From assembly GCA_005887685.1 (NCBI GenBank), contig VBHJ01000014.1, forward strand, positions 1-48,878: a stretch of 48,878 bases of DNA, read 5' to 3'. Source of the DNA: Chloroflexota bacterium (GTDB lineage: Bacteria; Chloroflexota; Dormibacteria; Dormibacterales; Dormibacteraceae). The position numbers and the translations under genes are program-made. The notes under the pieces were generated by a model. It had not been told where the DNA came from, ran no database searches, and worked only from the letters and a program-made list of their open reading frames with translations. Shown piece by piece: positions 41,814-48,878 of the stretch; the stretch's first letter is position 1, and every line of letters starts with the position of its first letter.

Positions 41814-42736
41814 TCGCCGTCGAAGAGCTGACCAAGGTCTACGGAAACCGGGCCGCGCTCGACCGGGTGTCGTTCGAAGTGCCTGCGCGGGAGATCTTCG
41901 GTTTCGTGGGGCCCAACGGCGCGGGCAAGACGACCACCCTGCGCATTCTCGCCGCGCTCCTCGAACCGACCGGGGGCAAAGCATTCATCGACGGTTCAGA
42001 CGTCACCAAAGATCGGGAGAAGGTGCATACGCGGATCGGCTACATGCCGGACTTCTTCGGCGTCTACGACCAGCTGACCGTGGGTGAATACCTCGACTTC
42101 TACGCCGCGTGCTACCGCCAGCCGAAACAGCGGCGGAGCAAGATCGTCGACGACCTGCTTGCCCTGGTGGGAATGACCGAACGAAAGAACCAGCAGGTCG
42201 ACAGCCTGTCGCGTGGTCTCAAGCAACGGGTCTGCCTGGCCCGCGCGCTGGTGCACGATCCAGCCGTGCTCCTGCTGGACGAGCCGGCCTCCGGCCTCGA
42301 CCCGCGGGCGCGGGTGGAGCTGCGCGAGATCCTGCGCGAGCTCCAGGGCATGGGCAAGACCATCATCATCTCGAGCCACATCCTTCCCGAGCTGACCGAG
42401 CTCTGCTCCATGATCGGCATCATCGACAACGGCCGTATGCGCGCGACCGGTCCGGTTCGCGAAGTGATCGCGCGGTTGACCAGTGGCCGCCGGTTGCATA
42501 TCAAGGTCCTGGAGGACAAAGAGGCGGCGCTCGAGATCCTCACACCGCTGCCCTCCGTCCGGCACGTCGAATCGGTCAACGGCACGATCGAGGCTGAGTA
42601 CGACGGTGACGAGCGCACCGCATCGGACATCCTTCTCGCGCTGACCCAGGCGGGAATCAGGGTCTCAAGCTTCGCACCCGTCGACGGCGGTCTGGAGGAT
42701 GCATTCCTGAAAGCAACGTCGGAGGAGGTCGGATGA
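41810..42736 (+). CDS. ABC-2 type ATPase of the MoxR/vWA operon
   Basis: A 308-aa ATPase. Walker A is GPNGAGKTTTLR, signature SRGLKQR, Walker B LLLDEPASGLDPRARVE, and switch SSHILPEL. The GldA/CcmA-like C-terminal domain ends in VDGGLEDAFLKATSE. The GTG at 41810 overlaps the previous stop and has GGAG seven bases upstream; the longer frame to 41645 is rejected. Its partner permease follows by ATGA. Confidence 0.9.
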   Translation: MIAVEELTKVYGNRAALDRVSFEVPAREIFGFVGPNGAGKTTTLRILAALLEPTGGKAFIDGSDVTKDREKVHTRIGYMPDFFGVYDQLTVGEYLDFYAACYRQPKQRRSKIVDDLLALVGMTERKNQQVDSLSRGLKQRVCLARALVHDPAVLLLDEPASGLDPRARVELREILRELQGMGKTIIISSHILPELTELCSMIGIIDNGRMRATGPVREVIARLTSGRRLHIKVLEDKEAALEILTPLPSVRHVESVNGTIEAEYDGDERTASDILLALTQAGIRVSSFAPVDGGLEDAFLKATSEEVG

Positions 42737-43770
42737 ACGTCGCGACGCGCGCGCTCTGGAACCCGATCGTGGCGAAGGAATACAGAACTCGCATGCGCAC
42801 GTGGCGATCACCGCTGGCGATCACGATCTACATCGTCCTGCTCGGCGGAATCGGCTGGGCGGTGTTCTCGGCGCTGATCGTGACCTCCACCGGGTTCGGT
42901 CAGGGTCCGGGCAGCCTCGGCCAGATGCTGTTCACGTTCTTGATCCTCTTCCAGGTCGCCCTCCTTGCCTTCATCACGCCGGCTCTCACCGCCGGCGCGA
43001 TCAGCGGCGAGCGGGAGCGGCAAACCCTGGACCTTCTCTTCGTCACTCCGATCGCTCCGTTCTCGATCATCTGGGGCAAGCTCCTGGCCTCGCTGTCATT
43101 CGTCGTCCTGCTCCTGGTCATCTCGGTCCCGATCTTCAGCCTGGTCTTTCTGTTCGGCGGCATCGAGCTCGACCAGGTGGTTTCCGCGTTCCTCGTCACG
43201 GGCGTAACGGCCATGACTCTCGGCTTCATCGGCGTCGCCTTCTCGACCGTCCTGCGGCGCACGCTCGCCGCGACGGTGGCCTCGTATGGCGCGGCGTTCG
43301 TGCTCCTGGCCGGCACCCTGCTTTACGGGGCCTTGTTTCCAACCGAGGTCGATTCCAACGTGACCACGCAGCCCGCCCCGCCGGCGATCACGCTGGTCAG
43401 CCCGGTGATCCCGCTGCTGACCATTGCGACCAACCTTCCGGTGTCGGGCTATGGGGTCCGGATCAAGAACGTGAACCCGGGCGGTCCCGCCATCCTGAAC
43501 TCGAGCGGCACCCCGCAGTACTGCGCGCCTGCCCCCACGGGCGGTGTCATGTGCACCTCACAGAGCTCCAGCTCGTCTTCCTTTTTCGCCCAGAACAGCG
43601 CCACCGCGATTCCGACGGGTCTCTTCACGGGATGGCAGTACTGGCAGGCAAGCGTCGTTATGCAGCTCATGATCAGCCTGGTGGCGCTGCTTTTCAGCGC
43701 GCTCATGCTTCCACCCGTACGCCGGTTTCGCCTCCTCAGGCGGCGGGCGCCGGCGGCCCCACCGGCATGA
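42733..43770 (+). CDS. ABC-2 type permease of the MoxR/vWA operon
   Basis: A 345-aa membrane protein. WNPIVAKEYRTRMR at the N-terminus and GAISGERERQTLDLLFVTPI in the coupling loop are typical of ABC-2/NatB/GldF permeases. About six helices are visible, with an extracytoplasmic segment rich in Ser, Pro and Asn between the later ones. It overlaps the next gene by ATGA. Confidence 0.88.
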   Translation: MNVATRALWNPIVAKEYRTRMRTWRSPLAITIYIVLLGGIGWAVFSALIVTSTGFGQGPGSLGQMLFTFLILFQVALLAFITPALTAGAISGERERQTLDLLFVTPIAPFSIIWGKLLASLSFVVLLLVISVPIFSLVFLFGGIELDQVVSAFLVTGVTAMTLGFIGVAFSTVLRRTLAATVASYGAAFVLLAGTLLYGALFPTEVDSNVTTQPAPPAITLVSPVIPLLTIATNLPVSGYGVRIKNVNPGGPAILNSSGTPQYCAPAPTGGVMCTSQSSSSSSFFAQNSATAIPTGLFTGWQYWQASVVMQLMISLVALLFSALMLPPVRRFRLLRRRAPAAPPA

Positions 43771-45269
43771 GCTCGCTCGAAGCCGTCGTGCTCCACGCCT
43801 CGGTGGTCGCCGTCGGATGGGTCTTCGTGGTCGTCGTGGCGGCCAGGCTCCTGCCCATCGAGCAGGTATGGCGGATCGCGGCGTACGGCGTGCCGGTCGC
43901 ATTTCTCGCGGTCGCCGTGGCCTGGGCTTTGGCGCGGCCACGGCCGATGCGCCTCATGCGCACCGCCGACCTGAGGCTTGGACTCAAGGAGCGTCTCTCG
44001 ACGGCCTGGGAGCGCCGCCTCGCCGGCGGACCCCTCGACGCTGCGCTGCGGCGCGACGCGCTGGAGCACGCGGCGCGGGTGAGGCTCTCGGCGGCGTACC
44101 CCTTCGGGATGAGGCGGGGGGAAGCCCTGCTGGCCGCCGCCCTCGCGGTCGCGGCCATCGGTCTCGTCCTCCTCCCCAACCCCATGGACCAGGTGCTGAC
44201 ACAACGCCGCGCCGACCACTCCGCGCAAACCCGCGCCGCGGCCACCATCGCGGCGGCCCAAAAGAAGCTCGCGGCGGCCTCGAGCCCGGCGCCCGTCGAT
44301 CCCCAGGTGCAGAAGATCCTCCAGGACACGCAGGCGAAGGTCGCCGCCGCCCCCGACCCACGCGCAGCGCTGCAGAACATCACTCCGGCGGAGCAGCAGC
44401 TCCTCCAGCTGTCGGATCCGCAAACGCCGGCACGAGTGAGCAGTGCGCAGAACCTCGCGAACGCACTCGCTTCGACCACGACCGGGAGCGCGACCAGCCA
44501 GGCCATCAACGCCAGCCCGGCGAAGGGCGCACAGGCGGTGCGCTCGCTCGCCTCTCAGCTTCAGAGCCTCACCCCCCAGCAGAAGGCGGAGCTCGCGAAG
44601 GCGCTGGCCCAGGCCGCGCAGCAGTCACAGGACCCCGCCATGGCCGCGTCGCTGCAGCAGGCGTCGTCGGCCCTTGCGAGCGGCGATGCAGCCGCGGCGG
44701 CCACCGCGCTCAACCAGGTTGCCTCGCAGCTCGACTCGCTTCAGCAGCAGGTGAGCAACGACCAGGAGATCGCGGCCGCCATCAACGGGCTCGAGGCCGC
44801 GCGGCAGCAGCTGGCAGCCCAGGCTGACCGAGACGCCGGACAGACGCCGGCTGCGTCGGGGTCGCCGGCATCCGGCAGCGGATCGGGCGGCGCCCCGCCG
44901 AGCGGAGGCGGAAACGGGAACGGAAACGGGAGTGGCAACGGCAACGGGAACGGGAACGGGAGCGGCAATGGCGGGAGCGGCGGCACCGGCGGCCAGGGGT
45001 CGAGCGGCTCGGGGAGCGGCCAGGGCTCCGGCGCCCAGGGCACCGAGCGCATCTATGTGCCGGCGCCCGCTTCGTCGGGGCAACCCGACACGGAACCGCC
45101 CCCCCTGGGTCCGGGCCAGGATGTGCCCCTCACCCCTTACAGCCAGGTGATCCAGGCCTATCAGCAGGCCGCCCTCGACGCCGCCGACCAGAGCCTGATC
45201 CCGGGCAGCGAGCAGGACCTGATCCGGGCCTACTTCTCGAGCCTCGGCGAGCCGGTCAGCAAGCAGTGA
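43767..45269 (+). CDS. Ala/Gln-rich membrane protein with a Gly-Asn tract
   Basis: A 500-aa protein. Helices are seen at about 7-28, 35-55 and 117-137. A long Ala/Gln-rich helical region (about 150-355) with many QQ and SL motifs is likely coiled coil. A Gly/Asn/Ser low-complexity tract (about 375-428) follows, then a short end that begins IYVPAPASSGQPD and resembles a binding or anchoring tail. No family is recognised. The ATG at 43767 overlaps the permease stop; the longer frame inside the permease is rejected. It may be the structural or scaffold part of the system. Confidence 0.7.
   Translation: MSSLEAVVLHASVVAVGWVFVVVVAARLLPIEQVWRIAAYGVPVAFLAVAVAWALARPRPMRLMRTADLRLGLKERLSTAWERRLAGGPLDAALRRDALEHAARVRLSAAYPFGMRRGEALLAAALAVAAIGLVLLPNPMDQVLTQRRADHSAQTRAAATIAAAQKKLAAASSPAPVDPQVQKILQDTQAKVAAAPDPRAALQNITPAEQQLLQLSDPQTPARVSSAQNLANALASTTTGSATSQAINASPAKGAQAVRSLASQLQSLTPQQKAELAKALAQAAQQSQDPAMAASLQQASSALASGDAAAAATALNQVASQLDSLQQQVSNDQEIAAAINGLEAARQQLAAQADRDAGQTPAASGSPASGSGSGGAPPSGGGNGNGNGSGNGNGNGNGSGNGGSGGTGGQGSSGSGSGQGSGAQGTERIYVPAPASSGQPDTEPPPLGPGQDVPLTPYSQVIQAYQQAALDAADQSLIPGSEQDLIRAYFSSLGEPVSKQ
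44899..44995 (+). repeat. Gly-Asn-coding low-complexity tract
   Basis: A run of imperfect six-base units of the type GGNAAC encodes alternating Gly-Asn and Gly-Ser. It lies inside the Ala/Gln-rich protein and keeps the frame. It is likely a flexible linker and a potential site for slippage. Confidence 0.75.
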
Positions 45270-46264
45270 TCGCCGAAGAGCCGCGTCTCGACGGCGCGCA
45301 GGTGACGGATCTTGCCCGGGCGCTGGAGACCGAGCTCGCGCGATTGATCGTCGGCCAGAAGGAGCTGGTGCGCGACACCGTGATCAGCCTCATCGCCGGC
45401 GGCCACATGCTGCTCGAAGGCGTTCCGGGACTGGGCAAGACCGTGCTGGTTCGATCGCTCGGCCAGGCGCTGACCCTGTCCTTCGCCCGCATCCAGTTCA
45501 CGCCGGACCTGATGCCCGCGGACATCGTCGGCACCAACGTGATCCGCGAGGAGAAGGGGCGTCGCGAGTTCCAGTACCAGGCGGGGCCGCTGTTCGCCAA
45601 CCTTGTGCTCGCGGACGAGATCAACCGCGCCACACCGAAGACGCAGAGCGCCCTGCTCGAAGCCATGCAGGAGAGGACGGTGACGGTGGGGACCGAGACA
45701 CGCGCCCTGCCGACGCCGTTTTTCGTGCTCGCCACGCAGAACCCGATCGAGCTCGAGGGCACGTATCCGCTGCCCGAGGCGCAGCTCGACCGTTTCTTCT
45801 TCAAGGCGCTGGTGAAGTTCCCGAGCGAGGAAGAGCTGCTGGAGATCGCCCGCCGGACGACCGGCAACGCCCTACCCCAGCTGAAGCCCGTAGCCGATGC
45901 AAACGCAATCCTGGCCGCGCAGCAGGTGGCGCGCGAGGTGCCGATCGCGGAGCACGTACTCGTCTACGCCGGCAAGCTGATCGCGGCCACGCATCCCGAC
46001 CGCACCGGGGTCGACAACGTCAAGCGCTATGTCCGCTTCGGCGCCAGCCCGCGCGGGCTGCAGACCCTCGTCCTCGCCGGTAAGGTTCGGGCTCTGCTCG
46101 ACGGTCGCTACAACGTGGCGTTCGACGACGTCGTCGCCGTCGCCCGTCCAGCGCTTCGTCATCGCATATTCCTGCAGTTCGAGGCTGAGGCCGACGAGGT
46201 CACGTCGGACCAGCTCATCGACGAGATCGTCGAGAAGACCGACAAAGCAAAAGCTGCGGGTTAG
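45266..46264 (+). CDS. MoxR-family AAA ATPase
   Basis: A 332-aa AAA+ ATPase of the MoxR group. Walker A is GVPGLGKT, Walker B VLADEINRA, sensor 1 LATQNPIELEGTYPLPEAQLDRF, and sensor 2 SPRGLQTLVLAGK. MoxR proteins act as chaperones that activate vWA partner complexes; the DUF58 and BatA-like genes downstream fit that role. The GTG overlaps the previous stop, GTGA. Confidence 0.94.
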   Translation: MIAEEPRLDGAQVTDLARALETELARLIVGQKELVRDTVISLIAGGHMLLEGVPGLGKTVLVRSLGQALTLSFARIQFTPDLMPADIVGTNVIREEKGRREFQYQAGPLFANLVLADEINRATPKTQSALLEAMQERTVTVGTETRALPTPFFVLATQNPIELEGTYPLPEAQLDRFFFKALVKFPSEEELLEIARRTTGNALPQLKPVADANAILAAQQVAREVPIAEHVLVYAGKLIAATHPDRTGVDNVKRYVRFGASPRGLQTLVLAGKVRALLDGRYNVAFDDVVAVARPALRHRIFLQFEAEADEVTSDQLIDEIVEKTDKAKAAG

Positions 46265-46266
46265 GA

Positions 46267-47145
46267 GTGGCTGCAAGCAGCCTGCTCGAACCTTCCCTGC
46301 TGCGCCGCCTCGAAGGGCTCGCCGTGCTGGTGCGGCGCGCGGTCAAGGGCCAGATGGGAGGCGAGCGAAGGTCGATGAGCCGCGGTCGCTCGCCGGAGTT
46401 CGCCGACTTTCGCAACTACACACCGGGCGACGACTACCGCCTTATAGATTGGAACGCCTACGCGCGGCTCGACCGCTTCATGCTGCGGCTGTTCGTCGCC
46501 GAGGAGGAGCTTCCGCTGAGCTTGTTCGTCGACCTGAGCGGGTCGATGGACTGGGGCCGTCCCAACAAGGCCGTGACGGCGCAGCGTCTCGCGGGCGCCA
46601 TCGCATATGTCGCCCTGGCTTCGCTCGACCGCGTGCGGTTGACGGTATTCGCCGGCGGACCGACCTCGGGCGGCGCTCCCACTCGCGGACGCCACTCGGC
46701 GCAGGGCTTGTTCGCCCGGATCCAATCCTTTCCGACCGGCGGGCCGACGGATTACTCGCGGCTGGTCTCGCCGATCAGCCGGCAGCGTCCCGGCATGACG
46801 GTTCTGATCACGGACGGACTCGGCCCCTCACCGATCGAGCCGGCCATCACCGCGCTCCAGCTCGCGCGACAGGAAGGCGCGGTGCTGCAGCTGCTGGCGC
46901 CGCAGGAGATCACGCCGGACTGGACCGGTGACGCTCGCCTGAAAGATGCGGAGACCGGCATCGAGCGTGAGTTCACCGCGACACCCGCGACCCAGGCTGC
47001 TTACCGCACGGCGCTCGCGCGAAGGACCGACGAGATCGAAAAGGTGAGCCGGCGCCGGGGGTTGCGTTTCGTTCGCCTCACGACGGACCAGCCGGTCGAG
47101 GACATGGTGCAGCGGACGCTGCGCCGCGTCGGCCTGCTCGGATGA
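46267..47145 (+). CDS. DUF58 domain protein
   Basis: A 292-aa soluble protein. FADFRNYTPGDDYRLIDWNAYAR and the following FVAEEE are the DUF58 signature, followed by a vWA-like core with FVDLSGSMDWG (MIDAS-type) and VLITDGLG. It is a usual MoxR partner. The GTG starts 2 bp after the moxR stop. It overlaps the BatA-like gene by ATGA. Confidence 0.93.
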   Translation: MAASSLLEPSLLRRLEGLAVLVRRAVKGQMGGERRSMSRGRSPEFADFRNYTPGDDYRLIDWNAYARLDRFMLRLFVAEEELPLSLFVDLSGSMDWGRPNKAVTAQRLAGAIAYVALASLDRVRLTVFAGGPTSGGAPTRGRHSAQGLFARIQSFPTGGPTDYSRLVSPISRQRPGMTVLITDGLGPSPIEPAITALQLARQEGAVLQLLAPQEITPDWTGDARLKDAETGIEREFTATPATQAAYRTALARRTDEIEKVSRRRGLRFVRLTTDQPVEDMVQRTLRRVGLLG

Positions 47146-48878
47146 CGTTCCTCGCACCGGCCGCGGCGGGGCTCGCGATCACCATCCCGGTGATCGTCGC
47201 GCTCTATTTCTTGCGGATCCGGCGGCCGACACGAATCGTTTCCGCTCTGCATCTCTGGCCGGACGAGATCCGTGACCGCCAGGCCAACGTGCCGTGGCAG
47301 CGACTGCGGTTCAGCTGGCTCTTGCTGCTGCAGCTGCTGGTGGCGGCGTTTCTGGTCGCGGCGGCCGTCCAGCCGGCGCTGCCCGCCCGCGCAAGCCTTG
47401 CGTCCCACACCATCGTGCTTCTCGACGCATCGGCTTCGATGCAGGCAAAGGACGTGCAGCCATCGCGACTCGACGAGGCCAAGCGCCAGGTCGGCGTCAT
47501 GATCGATCAGCTCGGGCCCCAAGATCGGATGACGTTGATCGCCGTCGAATCGACTCCGCGCATCGTGGCGTCCGTCTCCGGCGATCACGACGCGATGCAC
47601 CGGGCCCTGAACGGCGTCGCCGCGAGCAATGGCCAGGCCAATCTTTCCGCGGCCCTCTTGCTTGCCGCCGGCATCGTCCGCGCGGGCGAGGACGCGCGGG
47701 CGTACCTCTTCAGCGACGGTATCGTCCAGCCGCTGCAGGCGTCGCTGACGAGCGGACTTCCCTTTCCGATCGAATACGACCGCGTCGGTGTTTCGGGCGA
47801 GAACGTGGGACTCACGTCGCTGGTGGTGAGGACTAGCGCGCAGTCGCGTGCCGCGTACCTCCGCGTCCACAACTTCGGTCAGCAAGCTCGGACCGTCACC
47901 GTCGAGTGGCGCTCCGACGCGGGATTGATCGACGTCCGTCCCGTCAATCTTGCCGGCGGCCAGGCCCAGGACCTCGTGCTGCCGGTGCCGGACAACGCCA
48001 CGATCGTCACTGCACGCCTCGACGCGAAGGACAACTTCGCGCTCGATGACAGCGTGATGACGATCGCGCGAACACCTCGTGCGTTTCGCGTCTTGCTCGT
48101 CAGCCCCGGCAACGTCTTCCTGGAGCAGGCGCTGCGGCTCCGCGCGGACTTCCAGGTCGACGTGGTGGCCCCCACGGCATATCGCGGCGCCGCGGCCTAC
48201 GCGATGACAGTCTTCGATCGCTTCTCACCCCCGGCGCTGCCGGACGCGCCGTTCATCATGGTCGACCCGCCGGCCGGCAGCCCGCTGGCGGGCGGTTCAC
48301 CCGTCGGCATCGGCCGCGTGCGGGCTTCAGACGCGGGCGATCCGCTGCTCACAAATGTCTCGCTGCAAGACGTTCACGTCGCGCGCAGCGAAGACCTCAC
48401 CGCCTCGAGCTTTGGACGTGCTCTCGTCACCAGCGTGCAGACGCCGCTCGTGCTGGTGCGAGATGAGCCGTTCCGCCAGGCGCTCTTTGGATTCGACCTC
48501 CACGAATCGGACTTTCCGCTCCGCCTGGGTTTTCCGGTCTTGATGCAGAACCTGAGCGAGTGGATGCTGCCACCGTCGGTGCCGAGCAGCAGCTTCCATC
48601 CCGACGAGCAGGTCACCATCGTGCCCGAGACAGGGGCCACCTCGGTGTCGGTGGTGCGGCCGGACGGCAGCCGCCGGCCCCTCACCACCGGCTCGATCGC
48701 CACCTTTGCCGACACGGACCTGGTCGGTATCTACACGGTCGAGCAGACGGTCGCCGGAAAGGTCGATCGCTCGTGGTTTGCGGTGAACCTCTTCTCCGAC
48801 GCGACGTCTCAGCTCTCGCCCGTCGACCATCTCACCCTGCCGCCGGCCAGGACCACGGCCGCGATCGAGACCTCACAC
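47142..48878 (+). CDS. BatA/vWA membrane protein, 3' end outside the window
   Basis: The visible 579 residues start with the BatA-type N-terminal helix and linker (FLAPAAAGLAITIPVIVALYF then RIRRP), a second helix near residues 56-80, and a vWA domain with MIDAS DASAS then a conserved T/S in ANLSAALLLAA and LFSDG. After it come extracytoplasmic beta-rich regions. It fits BatA/BatB-like proteins encoded with MoxR and DUF58. The open frame runs off the end of the window, so length and the last domain are unknown. Confidence 0.9.
   Translation, partial: MTFLAPAAAGLAITIPVIVALYFLRIRRPTRIVSALHLWPDEIRDRQANVPWQRLRFSWLLLLQLLVAAFLVAAAVQPALPARASLASHTIVLLDASASMQAKDVQPSRLDEAKRQVGVMIDQLGPQDRMTLIAVESTPRIVASVSGDHDAMHRALNGVAASNGQANLSAALLLAAGIVRAGEDARAYLFSDGIVQPLQASLTSGLPFPIEYDRVGVSGENVGLTSLVVRTSAQSRAAYLRVHNFGQQARTVTVEWRSDAGLIDVRPVNLAGGQAQDLVLPVPDNATIVTARLDAKDNFALDDSVMTIARTPRAFRVLLVSPGNVFLEQALRLRADFQVDVVAPTAYRGAAAYAMTVFDRFSPPALPDAPFIMVDPPAGSPLAGGSPVGIGRVRASDAGDPLLTNVSLQDVHVARSEDLTASSFGRALVTSVQTPLVLVRDEPFRQALFGFDLHESDFPLRLGFPVLMQNLSEWMLPPSVPSSSFHPDEQVTIVPETGATSVSVVRPDGSRRPLTTGSIATFADTDLVGIYTVEQTVAGKVDRSWFAVNLFSDATSQLSPVDHLTLPPARTTAAIETSH

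Noticed and set aside
44899-44995. A CRISPR or tandem-repeat regulatory locus
   Set aside because: Units are six bases, imperfect and in frame within a gene; it is a protein low-complexity tract.
1-48878. tRNA, rRNA, riboswitch or transposase
   Set aside because: No cloverleaf with CCA end, rRNA segment, riboswitch core or transposase motif was found by eye; a covariance-model scan would be needed to exclude short RNAs.

Overview
This is a 48.9-kb high-GC bacterial window with tightly packed genes. Same-strand neighbours usually overlap by ATGA, GTGA or TTGA, and four convergent pairs overlap by exactly 4 bp at their stop codons. I see no rRNA, tRNA, CRISPR array, insertion sequence or phage module. 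The gene content (liv and dpp ABC operons, FCD-type GntR, SnoaL and Cfp30B-like VOC proteins, DUF6457, leaderless-looking starts) suggests a soil-type Actinomycetota, Chloroflexota or Dormibacterota-like lineage. That placement is inference, because no phylogenetic marker gene is present.

Layout. 1-2.5 kb (minus): methylmalonate-semialdehyde dehydrogenase, two tandem paralogous small membrane proteins and a DMT permease cut by the window edge. 2.5-5.4 kb (plus): GAF protein, oxalate-CoA ligase-like acyl-CoA synthetase and ketopantoate-reductase-like protein. 5.4-12.8 kb: a GntR/FCD regulator divergent from a complete liv-type importer that runs into an FAH-family hydrolase and a DapA/KDG-aldolase-family lyase; together these look like one catabolic regulon for an unidentified organic acid. 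12.9-14.7 kb: pseudouridine kinase and pseudouridine-5'-phosphate glycosidase. 14.7-19.1 kb: small SnoaL, DUF1801 and VOC proteins, a selenocysteine-containing DsbA/FrnE-like protein coupled to a BtuF-like protein, an ArsR-type regulator and a leaderless 75-aa gene. 19.2-24.6 kb: a complete dpp/opp-type importer. 24.6-29.0 kb (minus): an ABC-2 exporter followed by a gamma-glutamyltransferase-family enzyme. 29.0-36.1 kb: a respiratory formate dehydrogenase operon (fdhA with Sec, fdhE, fdhB, nrfD-like subunit, mrp) plus DUF6457. 36.1-39.3 kb: a compact LLM-like protein, transaldolase, PaaI thioesterase, a baeRF-type protein and a PRC-barrel-like protein. 39.4-48.9 kb: one long plus-strand operon with a large exported protein, ABC ATPase and permease, an Ala/Gln-rich membrane protein with a Gly-Asn tract, MoxR, DUF58 and a BatA/vWA protein cut by the window edge.

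The most notable result is that two genes are broken by in-frame TGA codons best read as selenocysteine. In fdhA the TGA is at the known E. coli FdnG position. In a DsbA/FrnE-like gene it replaces the first cysteine of the CPWC active site, giving UPWC. Both TGAs are followed by a SECIS-like hairpin with a G-U-containing apical loop about 20-23 nt downstream. A second point is that mrp in the formate dehydrogenase operon is frameshifted by a perfect 52-bp tandem duplication; removing one copy restores a normal-length protein.
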